A stretch of 64,000 bases of DNA, from contig JAGKWU010000001.1 in assembly GCA_021151695.1 (NCBI GenBank), positions 434,001 through 498,000 of the forward strand, in the 5' to 3' direction. The position numbers were made by a program, and so were the translations under genes. The notes under the pieces were generated by a model. The model ran no database searches, was not told the DNA's origin, and saw only the letters and a program-made list of their open reading frames with translations. Shown piece by piece: positions 25,816 through 34,272 of the stretch. Positions within the stretch are counted from its first letter, which is position 1; each line of letters begins with the position of its first letter. The stretch comes from Cellvibrionaceae bacterium. Lineage in GTDB: Bacteria > Pseudomonadota > Gammaproteobacteria > Pseudomonadales > Cellvibrionaceae.

Positions 25816-27827
25816 ATATCTCCTGGCAAGAACAATTCACACTCTTCAGTACGCAATTCCATTGGCTGCGGCCTTGGTGGATGCTGGCATTTATTCCGTT
25901 GCTGGTACTCGCCATTTATCTCTGGCGACTCAAACATCGCGCCCATCAATGGCAACAAATGATCTCGCCCGAGTTGCTGCCCTTTTTGCTGGATGGCAAA
26001 ACCTTAGGCACACGCAAATCATTGTTATGGGGATTGGTGCTGGTGTGGAGTTTATCGGTCATTGCACTCGCTGGCCCCAGCTGGATCAAGCGGCCATTGC
26101 CGGTTGAGAAAAATCAGAGCGCACTCGTCGTCATTCTGGATCTGTCGCTATCCATGCTCAGCGAAGACGTAAAACCTTCGCGGTTAACACGCGCCAAATT
26201 AAAAATCACCGATATGCTGCGCCTTCGCAAAGATGGCCAGACAGCACTGGTAGTCTACGCCGGCGATGCCCACACAGTGACTCCGCTAAGCGATGATTCG
26301 GCAACCATCAACAGCCTTTTGCAATCGCTTAGCCCCACCATCATGCCCGTACCCGGCAGCAATACCGAAGCTGGCATAGCGCGCGGCCTGCAATTGTTGC
26401 ACGATGCTGGCGCCAACAGCGGTGATCTGTTGCTGGTGACCGACGGTGTGGTCCCAGAAGCGTTTGATCGCATCCGCCAATTGCTTTCCAATAGCAAAGT
26501 TACGCTGAATATTCTGGGTGTAGGCGGCCACGACCCTGCGCCAATCCCCAGTAGCAACGGCGGCTTTATGCGAGATAAACAAGGCGGAATTGTCACCGCC
26601 AAATTGAATGCCGATGAACTCGCATCATTCGCACAAAGCCTGGGTGGCCGCTATCAGGATCTGGCCAATACAGATCGCGACATAGAAAGCTTGTTGCCCA
26701 ACGCGCAGCAACATGAAAAAGACAAACCCAACCTAGAACGGGATTTTGACCAATGGTTTGATCAAGGTCATTGGTTAGCCTTGCTGATACTGCCCTTTGT
26801 GCTGGTTGCGTTCAGACGTGGGCTTATGTTGATGCTTCTATTCGCGCTGTCATTTGGATTTAGTGCAGCACCGCAAACGGCTTATGCCTGGAGCCTGCAA
26901 GAAAGCTTGAACAATGCCTGGCTCACCAAAGACCAACAAGCTGCACGCCAATTGCAGTCCGGTGACGCCAAAACTGCCGCCGACAATTTCGAATCGCCCG
27001 ATTGGAAAGCCGCTGCACAGTATCGCGCCGGCGATTATGAAGCGGCTGCCAACAGCTACGCCCAAAGCGATACCGCCAACGCCCATTACAACCGTGGCAA
27101 TGCCTTGGCCAAGGCTGGCAAGTTGCAAGAGGCAACTAAAGCTTACGACGAAGCGTTAAAGCGCAACCCCGAGCTTGCCGACGCGCAAAAAAATCGTGAG
27201 CTGGTAGATAAGCTGCTCAAGCAACAACAAAATCAAAACAACCAAAACCAGCAGGACAAAAACAAGCAAGACCAGAATAAGCAAGATAAAAACAAGCAGG
27301 ATCAGCAGAATAAAGATCAACAGAACCAGGATCAGCAAAACCAACAACAGAAAGATCAACAACAGAAAGATCAACAGCAACAAGACCAACAAAAACAGGA
27401 CCAGCAAAACAAAGATCAGGATCAACAAAACAAGCAGGATAGAAATCAACAACAAAATTCCAGCGAGCGAGACAGTCAGCAGCAGTCAGGACAACAATCC
27501 TCTGCCGGTTCGTCCTCAGGCCAGCAGGCTCAGCAACGTTCGTCATCACAGCAGCAATCTTCTGCCAGCGCGCAGCAACAAGCCGCACAACAAGCGCAGA
27601 GTTCTGCCAGTAGTGATGACAAAGACAAAGCAGCTCAACAAGCGGTGAAGGAAAGCGATTTGACGCCCGAGCAACAACAGGCATTGGAACAATGGTTACG
27701 TCGCGTCCCCGATGATCCAGGTGGCCTGCTGCGCAACAAATTCAAATGGCAATATATTGAAAATCGCCAAAAACAAATGGATGGCAATTACCAAAGCCCC
27801 GACAACAAAGCGGACCAGCGCTGGTAA
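25812..27827 (+). CDS. batB: BatB/BatC fusion: VWA domain plus TPR with Q/N/K/D-rich linker
   Basis: 671 residues. Two N-terminal helices are followed by a VWA domain with MIDAS DLSLSM at 110-115 and VTDGVVPEA, then a helix near 318-345, then TPR units (SDTANAHYNRGNALAKAGKL, about residues 415-440). From about 470 to 610 lies an extremely biased Gln/Asn/Lys/Asp then Gln/Ser tract, ending in a conserved-looking tail EQWLRRVPDDPGGLLRNKFK. BatB and BatC are separate genes in many bacteria and fused here, as in relatives. The repetitive tract makes length polymorphism likely. Confidence 0.9.
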   Translation: MNISWQEQFTLFSTQFHWLRPWWMLAFIPLLVLAIYLWRLKHRAHQWQQMISPELLPFLLDGKTLGTRKSLLWGLVLVWSLSVIALAGPSWIKRPLPVEKNQSALVVILDLSLSMLSEDVKPSRLTRAKLKITDMLRLRKDGQTALVVYAGDAHTVTPLSDDSATINSLLQSLSPTIMPVPGSNTEAGIARGLQLLHDAGANSGDLLLVTDGVVPEAFDRIRQLLSNSKVTLNILGVGGHDPAPIPSSNGGFMRDKQGGIVTAKLNADELASFAQSLGGRYQDLANTDRDIESLLPNAQQHEKDKPNLERDFDQWFDQGHWLALLILPFVLVAFRRGLMLMLLFALSFGFSAAPQTAYAWSLQESLNNAWLTKDQQAARQLQSGDAKTAADNFESPDWKAAAQYRAGDYEAAANSYAQSDTANAHYNRGNALAKAGKLQEATKAYDEALKRNPELADAQKNRELVDKLLKQQQNQNNQNQQDKNKQDQNKQDKNKQDQQNKDQQNQDQQNQQQKDQQQKDQQQQDQQKQDQQNKDQDQQNKQDRNQQQNSSERDSQQQSGQQSSAGSSSGQQAQQRSSSQQQSSASAQQQAAQQAQSSASSDDKDKAAQQAVKESDLTPEQQQALEQWLRRVPDDPGGLLRNKFKWQYIENRQKQMDGNYQSPDNKADQRW

Positions 27828-27881
27828 TCCAAAAAAATTGACCGATAAAATACAAAAACTCTATTGGTAAAAAGGCACCTT

Positions 27882-29603
27882 ATGTTGAGACTTACCGCCA
27901 CAAAATCCCCCGCCCTTGCCCGCTGGTTGCTAGCTGCATTATTGTGCGCGGCTGGCCACCTGGCGCTGGCAAACCAACTCACCGCCAGTGTTGATCGCGA
28001 TCATATAGGTTTGCAAGATACCTTCACCTTGACAGTGAATGCCGATGAGAAAACCCAACAAGCACCAGATTTTTCTGCGCTGAAAAATGATTTCGATATT
28101 CTAACCACCTCGCGCAGCCAGTCCATTCGCATTATTAATGGCAGAACAGAAGCCACCACCGATTGGCAAATTACCCTGGCACCCAAACGTGCCGGCAAAT
28201 TATTGATTCCCTCTTTTACTATTGATAGCGCCGTGAGTGACGCTATCGAAATCCAGGTCAGCGAGCAAAGCGCTACGCAAACCACCAGCGACGAACAAGT
28301 GCAAGCGGTTGTTGAAGTAGAAAAAAATTCGGTATTTGTGCAGGAGCAACTGCTGGTTAAAGTTAAATTAATTACCCAGGTCAATCTCAGCCAGGCAGAA
28401 CCGCCTACGCTCGATTTAAAAAATGCGCTGGTGGTTAACCTTGAACAACAAAAACAATACCAAACCAATATCAATGGCAAACCACACCTGGTTGTGGAAA
28501 GCAATTACGCCCTATTCCCGCAACAAAGTGGAGAGCTGATTATTCCCAGCTTGATTTACTCGGTAGAGGTAAGCCGCAGCGCGCGCGATATGTGGAATGA
28601 TCCATTTGGGCGTCGCAGCAATAGCATCTTGCGTTTGCGCACTGAAGCTAAAAAAATCGATGTAAAAGCTGCACCTGACAGTAACATCGCCAGCAACTGG
28701 CAACCCGCAAATAATGTGACGCTAAATGAAGGTTGGAGCGGTAGCACCGATAATTTAAAAATCGGCGAGCCTATTACTCGCACTATTACCATCATGGCCG
28801 ATGGATTAACCGGCAACCAGATAGCGCCATTGCAAGCGCAACAAGTTGACGGTCTCACTTTTTATCCTGACCAACCGCAAACTCGCGAAGAAAAATCTGA
28901 ACATGGTGTGCAGGGGCTAAGAACCGAAACTACTGCCATTATCCCCAATCACGGCGGAAGCTTTACCCTACCGGAAATTAACGTGCAATGGTGGGATAAC
29001 AAAACCCAAAGTATGAAAACTGCCACCCTGCCCGCTAAAACGCTTAATGCTCTCGGTGCGGCCCCAAACCCTGTTGCCAGTGCGCCACAACAGGAGGCCG
29101 CGAGTGCGCCAGCACAAGTCCAGCCACAAACTCTCGCTACACAAACTGTCACACCCACGTGGTTGTGGTTATTGGTAGCTGCTATGGGCGTCCTTGTAGC
29201 AGGTTTGATTGCGTATGTAGCAAAACTCAAAACCGATTTGCGGCAACTGCAATACGGGCAGTTCCATAAAAATAAACAACAAGCAGAAACCGAACGCAAT
29301 TTATGGAATCACCTGAAACAAGCCGCCGAGCACAGCGATGCGCAGGCCATGCGCAAATACTTGCTCGATTGGGCACGCTGGCAGTGGCCGGCCGCTAACA
29401 TACATACGCTGGAAGATGTCGCGCGCCTGTCAGGCTCTCTCGAACTTGGCAAAGCGCTGCGCGAACTGGATAGCTTGCTCTACGGCAATAACGCATCAGA
29501 CAGTTGGAGTCCCAATCACTTATTGCAGTTACTCAACGAGTGCCGCACCACTAATAAATCGGCAGGACATGCCGAGGGCTTACAACCACTTTATAAAAAC
29601 TGA
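27882..29603 (+). CDS. batD: BatD-like membrane protein (oxygen tolerance family)
   Basis: 573 residues with a signal peptide ending GHLALA, a long beta-rich extracytoplasmic region (repeated immunoglobulin-like segments to about 420), one membrane helix (PTWLWLLVAAMGVLVAGLIAYVA) and a cytoplasmic helical tail. This order matches BatD. The ATG at 27882 has AAAAGG upstream; an in-frame TTG at 27864 is less likely. It closes the moxR/bat operon and is followed at once by a terminator, marking the operon end. Confidence 0.88.
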   Translation: MLRLTATKSPALARWLLAALLCAAGHLALANQLTASVDRDHIGLQDTFTLTVNADEKTQQAPDFSALKNDFDILTTSRSQSIRIINGRTEATTDWQITLAPKRAGKLLIPSFTIDSAVSDAIEIQVSEQSATQTTSDEQVQAVVEVEKNSVFVQEQLLVKVKLITQVNLSQAEPPTLDLKNALVVNLEQQKQYQTNINGKPHLVVESNYALFPQQSGELIIPSLIYSVEVSRSARDMWNDPFGRRSNSILRLRTEAKKIDVKAAPDSNIASNWQPANNVTLNEGWSGSTDNLKIGEPITRTITIMADGLTGNQIAPLQAQQVDGLTFYPDQPQTREEKSEHGVQGLRTETTAIIPNHGGSFTLPEINVQWWDNKTQSMKTATLPAKTLNALGAAPNPVASAPQQEAASAPAQVQPQTLATQTVTPTWLWLLVAAMGVLVAGLIAYVAKLKTDLRQLQYGQFHKNKQQAETERNLWNHLKQAAEHSDAQAMRKYLLDWARWQWPAANIHTLEDVARLSGSLELGKALRELDSLLYGNNASDSWSPNHLLQLLNECRTTNKSAGHAEGLQPLYKN

Positions 29604-29612
29604 TCCCAAAAT

Positions 29613-29650
29613 AAAAATGGCGCCGTGTTTCATCACGACGCCATTTTTTT
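29613..29650 (+). terminator. Terminator of the moxR/bat operon
   Basis: Outer stem AAAAATGGCG/CGCCATTTTT with an inner CGTG/CACG stem and a C/A mismatch between them, followed by a T run. It begins ten bases after the batD stop and can also serve the convergent lipoprotein gene. Confidence 0.85.
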
Positions 29651-29669
29651 ATTCGTTAATCCCTATGGA

Positions 29670-30110
29670 TTACAAACTCGCCAGATTCAAACCCGCCGTG
29701 TTAAAACGGGCAAGCAACGCCGCTTCTGAGTCAACTCGCTGTACCTGCACATTGGATGCCTCCAGATCGACCGGCTGACCAAGCTTCTTGCTGATCAACG
29801 CACTCAACAGTTTCTTATCTACTTTGCCATCATGGGTAACCGACTTAAGCTCCTCAGGCGTAAGGCTTGAATGACGGCTACCGCCCTTGTAGATAGTGCC
29901 ATTGCTAAAATCCACGGCAAACGCTATCACTCCGGGAATAAAGAAAAACAGCAGGCCCACTGCATCTGCCGCCACCACTATGGGATCAAGATTACCGCTA
30001 CGGGTACCCTTGCGCTCGGGATAAAAAATGGTGCCGCAGGCGCTGAGTTCAAACAGCATAATCAGGGTGAGGCTCGTAACAATTGCTTTATTAAAGATTT
30101 TGTTTTGCAT
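29670..30110 (-). CDS. Putative lipoprotein, unknown function
   Basis: 146 residues. The N terminus (IVTSLTLIMLFELSACGTIFYPERKG) is a type II signal with lipobox LSAC, so the mature protein should start with a lipidated cysteine. A second hydrophobic stretch (VVAADAVGLLFFFIPGVIAFAVDF) suggests it is also inserted in, or closely applied to, a membrane. The motif CGTIFYPERKG recurs in small uncharacterised lipoproteins. It is convergent with batD and divergent from the gene at 30304. Confidence 0.75.
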   Translation of the reverse strand: MQNKIFNKAIVTSLTLIMLFELSACGTIFYPERKGTRSGNLDPIVVAADAVGLLFFFIPGVIAFAVDFSNGTIYKGGSRHSSLTPEELKSVTHDGKVDKKLLSALISKKLGQPVDLEASNVQVQRVDSEAALLARFNTAGLNLASL

Positions 30111-30303
30111 GGGATACCCCCTAAATAGAATAACGAATAACCAATGTAGTAGCGGCCAGTCAATTTAATAACGACCAAATAGTCCTGGCAAAAAGCCACA
30201 CTCTTGCCGAATACATGCCCCCAAGGCCGAAGGACAACTTAAGTTTGCCCTAATTGCCAGCCTCAAAAAAGCCCGGATTTAGCATTTTGGGTAGGAAAAA
30301 ACG

Positions 30304-30840
30304 GTGCAAAACTATATAGTCGCGCCTGCAAATTCCTCTATCCATGCCCTATCCGCAGTGACTGCCATGAACGACCACGATTTTGAAGTATTCCTGACAA
30401 CCGCCACCGATGAACTCAAAGCCAAGCAGGCCAACCTCACCGAGCGCCACGGCTTAGGTAGCCACAAGCGCTGGATGTATGAGACTGACAAAGCCAAATT
30501 GCAATTTTTCAATCAACAGGACGAGCTGGTATTGGAGGCGGACATTATCGATATAGGCAGTTTTTCACCCGCCAACAGCACCTGGAAATGGGCCTGGGCC
30601 TACGAGAACATCAGCCCAGCCATGAAAGAGCAGTCACTGCGTATCAAAGAGCTGGAAGATTTTACCGATCTGGTTATTTTTGGTGAAAATAAAGCCGTCG
30701 ACGCCGACGAATACCTGGCGTGGGAACTGGCCGCCATGGCGGTAAAACATCTCAATGCACTGGGTTGTTACCGCGCCTACTCATCCGCGCGCAATGTAAA
30801 TATGTTTTTTGCAATTACCAGCCTGCGTGAGTTTTCGTAA
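30304..30840 (+). CDS. DUF6882-like cytoplasmic protein
   Basis: 178 residues if translation starts at GTG 30304, which has AGGA seven bases upstream; ATG 30367 would give a 157-residue protein without a clear ribosome-binding site. The segment SFSPANSTWKWAWAYENISP and the following charged helices resemble the DUF6882 family, of unknown function. No membrane segment or catalytic motif is visible. It stands alone, converging on the NIT-like sensor gene, with a long hairpin between their stops. Confidence 0.7.
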   Translation: MQNYIVAPANSSIHALSAVTAMNDHDFEVFLTTATDELKAKQANLTERHGLGSHKRWMYETDKAKLQFFNQQDELVLEADIIDIGSFSPANSTWKWAWAYENISPAMKEQSLRIKELEDFTDLVIFGENKAVDADEYLAWELAAMAVKHLNALGCYRAYSSARNVNMFFAITSLREFS

Positions 30841-30856
30841 ATTCTGATCTCAGCCA

Positions 30857-30899
30857 TAACATTGAGCCAGCCATTTCATTTATGGTTAACTCAATGTTA
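30857..30899. terminator. Long hairpin between convergent genes
   Basis: Perfect ten-base arms TAACATTGAG/CTCAATGTTA (30857-30866 with 30890-30899) with an inner CCAT/ATGG pairing. The right arm contains the stop codon of the minus-strand gene. No U tract follows on either strand, so termination strength is uncertain. Confidence 0.55.
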
Positions 30900-31703
30900 C
30901 TGGCGATGAAATTGTATGCTATCGATCTGGCGATCAAACTCTTGAAGCACATGTTCTATACAGGTGGTCGCCAATCGAAAATAATCCATTGGGGCGATAC
31001 TGGTCTCATCGATAATAACTTGCTCTTCAATGACCCGTAAAAAATAGCGAAAATCTTTCTGGGCCACCTCAGGCCAGCTTGTATTAATATTGTTTTGAAT
31101 TTTTGCCCGCAAGTGATTCAACTGTATACGCAACACGCTAGAACACTGCCCTTTACTAACCGCCCCCATTCCCAAGGCACGCGCTTGGCCCACATACTCG
31201 GCGATAAACAAGAGATTGCGCCAATCTGTATCTGTAGCTCCCACCAGTCCCAACTTACCCAAATGGTGGGCGTAGGCCAGGTCGTCGATCAAATACAATA
31301 AATTCGCAATCAGATTATTGTGTTGTTTCAGATTTGTCTCAGCATCACTCAATTTAAAATGCGTATTCACACGCGACCAATGGTCCACAATGCTATCCCA
31401 TTTGGTATCCACTTTAATCCATTCATCCACGGCTTCTACATCAACAATTTCTTTTTTGATCAACGTTTCCAGACGCTCGATATCCACTTCAGCCGCGTGG
31501 TTGCCACTCAGATAGCCATTGGTTAAACCGCGATGCTGCTGGATATGGGTCAGCAATTGGCGCATGCTTTTTAAATACAGGATGCCCGTGCGAAATAACT
31601 TTTCTTCACGTTTTTTCCGTTGGGTAATATTGACGATCGTGGTGATGAGCGCAATCCCGGGCACTATCACAAAAATAAAAATAAACGAGAAAGGCACACT
31701 CAT
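30897..31703 (-). CDS. Membrane-anchored NIT-like sensor protein paired with a chemoreceptor
   Basis: 268 residues. One N-terminal membrane helix (FSFIFIFVIVPGIALITTIV) is followed by QRKKREEK, which by the positive-inside rule puts the rest in the cytoplasm. The helical remainder carries two segments resembling the halves of the nitrate/nitrite-sensing NIT domain: HIQQHRGLTNGYLSGN near 52-67 and AEYVGQARALGMGAVSKGQ near 170-188. The gene starts one base after the stop of an MCP gene that lacks a periplasmic domain, so the two are co-transcribed and probably co-function. The NIT identification is by pattern only. Confidence 0.65.
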   Translation of the reverse strand: MSVPFSFIFIFVIVPGIALITTIVNITQRKKREEKLFRTGILYLKSMRQLLTHIQQHRGLTNGYLSGNHAAEVDIERLETLIKKEIVDVEAVDEWIKVDTKWDSIVDHWSRVNTHFKLSDAETNLKQHNNLIANLLYLIDDLAYAHHLGKLGLVGATDTDWRNLLFIAEYVGQARALGMGAVSKGQCSSVLRIQLNHLRAKIQNNINTSWPEVAQKDFRYFLRVIEEQVIIDETSIAPMDYFRLATTCIEHVLQEFDRQIDSIQFHRQ

Positions 31704-31704
31704 A

Positions 31705-32841
31705 TTAAAGCTCCGCCTGACGGGTTAAACGGTGCAAGTGCTCGGCGATTTCGGCGGCCTGGCCGGCTCGCTCACTGTTGTGTTGGGCGTGATTGGCGAC
31801 TGTCTCCACATGCCCGGAAATTTCACGCACCGCTGCGCTCTGTTGCGTCGCGGCTACCGCAATAGCATCCACCAGCTGGAATACCTCGTCAGTGCGCACT
31901 GAAATATCTTTCAACGCGGAATCGGCATTTTGCACACTGCGACAGCAGCTGCCGGTTTTATCCAACACAGATCCCATGCTTATCAGTACTTGCTGCATAT
32001 TGGCCTGCACCTTGGCAATACTGGAGGAAATTTCTGTCGCGGAACCCTGGCTGCGCATCGCTAATCCGCGCACCTCATCAGCAACTACAGCAAAACCCCG
32101 GCCATATTCACCGGCTCGCGCCGCCTCTATAGCCGCATTGAGCGCAAGTAAATTAGTTTGCTCCGCAATTTCACTGATGATGCGCGACATACTGGTCACT
32201 GAACGCATTAGTTCGTCCAGCGTTGTAATGCGCTCCTGAGTGTCTTTCGCCAGCTCCGCCACCTGCTCGACTTCACTATTGGCCTCCAGCAATGCACTAC
32301 CACCTTTGGCGGTCAGGTGCATGGCTTCGGTAGCCATATCACGTGTGGATTTAATACGTTGGGAAATATCCTCCAGGCTATAACTCATCTCCGTAATAGC
32401 CGCCGCACTTGAGGTGGTTGCCGAAGATTGATTAGCAGCACTTCGCGAAAAATCCCGCGCATTACTTGCGAGCTCTGCCGATGAAAAGGCCATTTCCTTT
32501 AAGGCATCTTGATTGGCAGCCAGTTTTCGGTTATAGGGCTTAATAATCTCGTGGAGAGGTTCACGCAGTGGATATAAAAATCCGTTGACGTACTGCTGCC
32601 ATTCCAGATTCTGATTATTTTGCAAATGCAATAAATACTGTTGCATACCGCGAATATCATCCTGTACCGCCAATAAAGCCACGCCCAACAGCAGAATCAC
32701 TACCAATAAAACGCCCTGCACAACGAATGGCGCTATGTTTGTAAACAAAGCGGCAACTTCTAGTAATCCCAATGCTGTTACCAGCCATAAAATGCGTTGC
32801 AGCCCTAATCCCAATAACGTTTGTTTTATGGTGAACCACAT
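31705..32841 (-). CDS. Chemoreceptor lacking a periplasmic sensor domain
   Basis: 378 residues. Two adjacent membrane helices (about 12-30 and 33-55) are separated by only a few residues, then a cytoplasmic coiled coil with the signalling tip EQTNLLALNAAIEAARAGEYGRGFAVVADEVRGLA. There is no extracytoplasmic ligand-binding domain and no obvious HAMP, so input must come through the membrane, the cytoplasmic linker or a partner; the co-transcribed NIT-like protein is the obvious candidate. The start at 32841 has CGAGG upstream; the longer frame to 32898 has no family likeness. Confidence 0.85.
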   Translation of the reverse strand: MWFTIKQTLLGLGLQRILWLVTALGLLEVAALFTNIAPFVVQGVLLVVILLLGVALLAVQDDIRGMQQYLLHLQNNQNLEWQQYVNGFLYPLREPLHEIIKPYNRKLAANQDALKEMAFSSAELASNARDFSRSAANQSSATTSSAAAITEMSYSLEDISQRIKSTRDMATEAMHLTAKGGSALLEANSEVEQVAELAKDTQERITTLDELMRSVTSMSRIISEIAEQTNLLALNAAIEAARAGEYGRGFAVVADEVRGLAMRSQGSATEISSSIAKVQANMQQVLISMGSVLDKTGSCCRSVQNADSALKDISVRTDEVFQLVDAIAVAATQQSAAVREISGHVETVANHAQHNSERAGQAAEIAEHLHRLTRQAEL

Positions 32842-33244
32842 AAGCGCCTCGTTAAAAATGCATCCATTTTGGTGCAGCCCCTTTTCACAGTGGGGCAAGT
32901 TGTTTTGCGGCTTATAAAATCTTAAAAAAAACCATCGCCGTCGGTTTTCGCTTGTAAAACAATCAACCTTATAACTGCTTTTTGAAAAAATTTTTCAGTT
33001 CGCCACTTTTAGGAATGAATAAGCCTCTGCATCATCCCAATCTATTCATTACAGAGCATAAATTTGGTGCGCATTTTTGCGATAGCAGAGCCAATGCTGT
33101 GCACTGATAGTCAGTTCAACATTCATGCCAGCCGCTCAAAGGGAAGAAAACAAATCAAGTGAAGATGCACGCAGCCCTAAAATCAGGCAATTGTTTTTTA
33201 TAAATAAAAATTACAGCGGAAATCCGCGCATAAGGCGCGGAGGA
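32842..33244. other. 400-base intergenic region, no gene seen
   Basis: I find no convincing ORF or RNA gene. The region is AT-rich and contains a perfect 15-base palindrome with odd centre, TGAAAAAATTTTTCA (32983-32997), a possible operator in the MCP promoter region. Near its end is a GC hairpin CCGCGC/GCGCGG (33224-33240) directly after the stop of the minus-strand pseudouridine synthase; it may act as that gene's terminator although a U run is missing. Confidence 0.4.
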
Positions 33245-33943
33245 TTATTTGACGACCGGCCAGGGTAAATCCCAGGCTAAAACGTAGGTAGAAAAGCAAT
33301 CGCGAAAAGCAGCACTGAGAAATTCTTCCCCCTCACGTGGAGCCTCAGTAAAACGATAAGTTTTTCCATTCAACTGGAAGCCCAAGCTGTAAGCGTGCAG
33401 GTAAACACGATCTACAGATTCGCAACTGGCTGCGTCAGCATAAAGTTGATCACCCAATATAGGCGCCCCAATACTTTTAAGGGCGACACGTATCTGATGG
33501 GTTTTACCCGTGTGGGGCTTGATAACAAATAGACGTTTTCCTGCGCTAACAGATGCACTCATAAACTGGGTAATGGCGGGATTGTCGTGGCTGGGCAACA
33601 ATTTCCAGGCACCACGCCTGGCCGGTGACATATCACCGCGAATGAGTCCCTGTTTTTTCCTGGGCTTTTTTGCACTTATCGCCAAGTAGAATTTTTCGAT
33701 CTGGCGATTGCGGAATTGCTCCGTCAGCGCCTGATTCGTTTCGGCATTTTTCGCCATCACCAACAAACCTGAAGTTACTTTATCCAAACGATGTACAGGG
33801 TACAGCTCTTCCATGCCCTGCATACGCTTTACAGTTTCAAACAGGCCTGCAGTACCGTCCTCACTGTGAAAACTCACCATAGGCTTTTTATAAACAATAA
33901 AAAAGTCGCTGTGATCTTCCACAATTTCGTAAACATTATTCAT
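33245..33943 (-). CDS. RluA-family RNA pseudouridine synthase
   Basis: 232 residues. The catalytic motif YPVHRLDKVTSGLLVMAK places the nucleophilic aspartate at 54, and PHTGKTHQIRVALKSIGAPILGD is the second family signature. There is no S4 RNA-binding domain, and the length is at the short end, as in the tRNA-directed or small RluA-like subgroup. Substrate (tRNA or rRNA position) cannot be assigned from sequence alone. It is transcribed alone, divergently from the structured region at 34021. Confidence 0.88.
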   Translation of the reverse strand: MNNVYEIVEDHSDFFIVYKKPMVSFHSEDGTAGLFETVKRMQGMEELYPVHRLDKVTSGLLVMAKNAETNQALTEQFRNRQIEKFYLAISAKKPRKKQGLIRGDMSPARRGAWKLLPSHDNPAITQFMSASVSAGKRLFVIKPHTGKTHQIRVALKSIGAPILGDQLYADAASCESVDRVYLHAYSLGFQLNGKTYRFTEAPREGEEFLSAAFRDCFSTYVLAWDLPWPVVK

Positions 33944-33994
33944 AAATATTTAATCTATCAATTCGCATATTTGCGGCATAAAAAACTAAGCTGG

Positions 33995-34013
33995 GGCCTC
34001 GCCATTCGAGGCC
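33995..34013. promoter_or_regulatory. Inverted repeat upstream of a perfect -10 box
   Basis: GGCCTCG, five-base spacer, CGAGGCC: a perfect seven-base inverted repeat centred 20-21 bases upstream of TATAAT (34021-34026), that is, covering the -35 position. No recognisable -35 hexamer is present. This is the geometry of an operator controlling the RNA that begins near 34033, although it could also simply be a hairpin. Confidence 0.45.
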
Positions 34014-34020
34014 GCCTAAC

Positions 34021-34154
34021 TATAATAATGACAAGTGTCCGCAGTGTTGCGCAGTAGCGGGTAGCCCCCACGAGTGCTCATCTAAGCGCTCCTTAAATCC
34101 TGGCTGTGAAGTTCAAGGATTTACCTAACAACGGCAACCTGCGGATACCCTTTT
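34021..34154 (+). ncRNA. Candidate structured small RNA, unassigned
   Basis: A perfect -10 hexamer TATAAT (34021-34026) predicts a transcript start near 34033. From 34035 a 15-base-pair helix can form between 34035-34050 and 34134-34148, with one bulged T (34045) and one G-U pair. It encloses a hairpin at 34072-34091 (seven pairs, loop CATCTA) and another at 34094-34123 (eight perfect pairs, 14-base loop). A TTTT run begins two bases after the closing helix. Start, fold and U run together look like a discrete RNA of about 120 nt. Parts of the 5' side (AGCGGG, AG, CCCC, GAG) loosely recall 6S RNA, but it is too short and branched differently. No protein frame spans it. Confidence 0.5.
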
Positions 34155-34272
34155 CCCTGCCTGTGCCTGCATTTGCTCCCAGCCGTATCAGTCCTCTAGT
34201 AAGCAACAGAATTTTTCTTTTTCCCGCGTTATAAATTTATAATGCTGTACTCATTTTTTGATACTGCATTTT

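Noticed and set aside
27156..27455. Minus-strand frame encoding a stretch of nearly pure Leu/Ile/Val
   Set aside because: It is the antisense reading of the Q/N/K/D-rich codons in the Bat fusion gene, and has no ribosome-binding site or family likeness.
34035..34148. 6S RNA (ssrS) as identity of the structured RNA
   Set aside because: The 5' side resembles 6S motifs, but the element is about 115 nt and multibranched, lacks the long terminal arm and is not near zapA or ygfA. I leave it unassigned.
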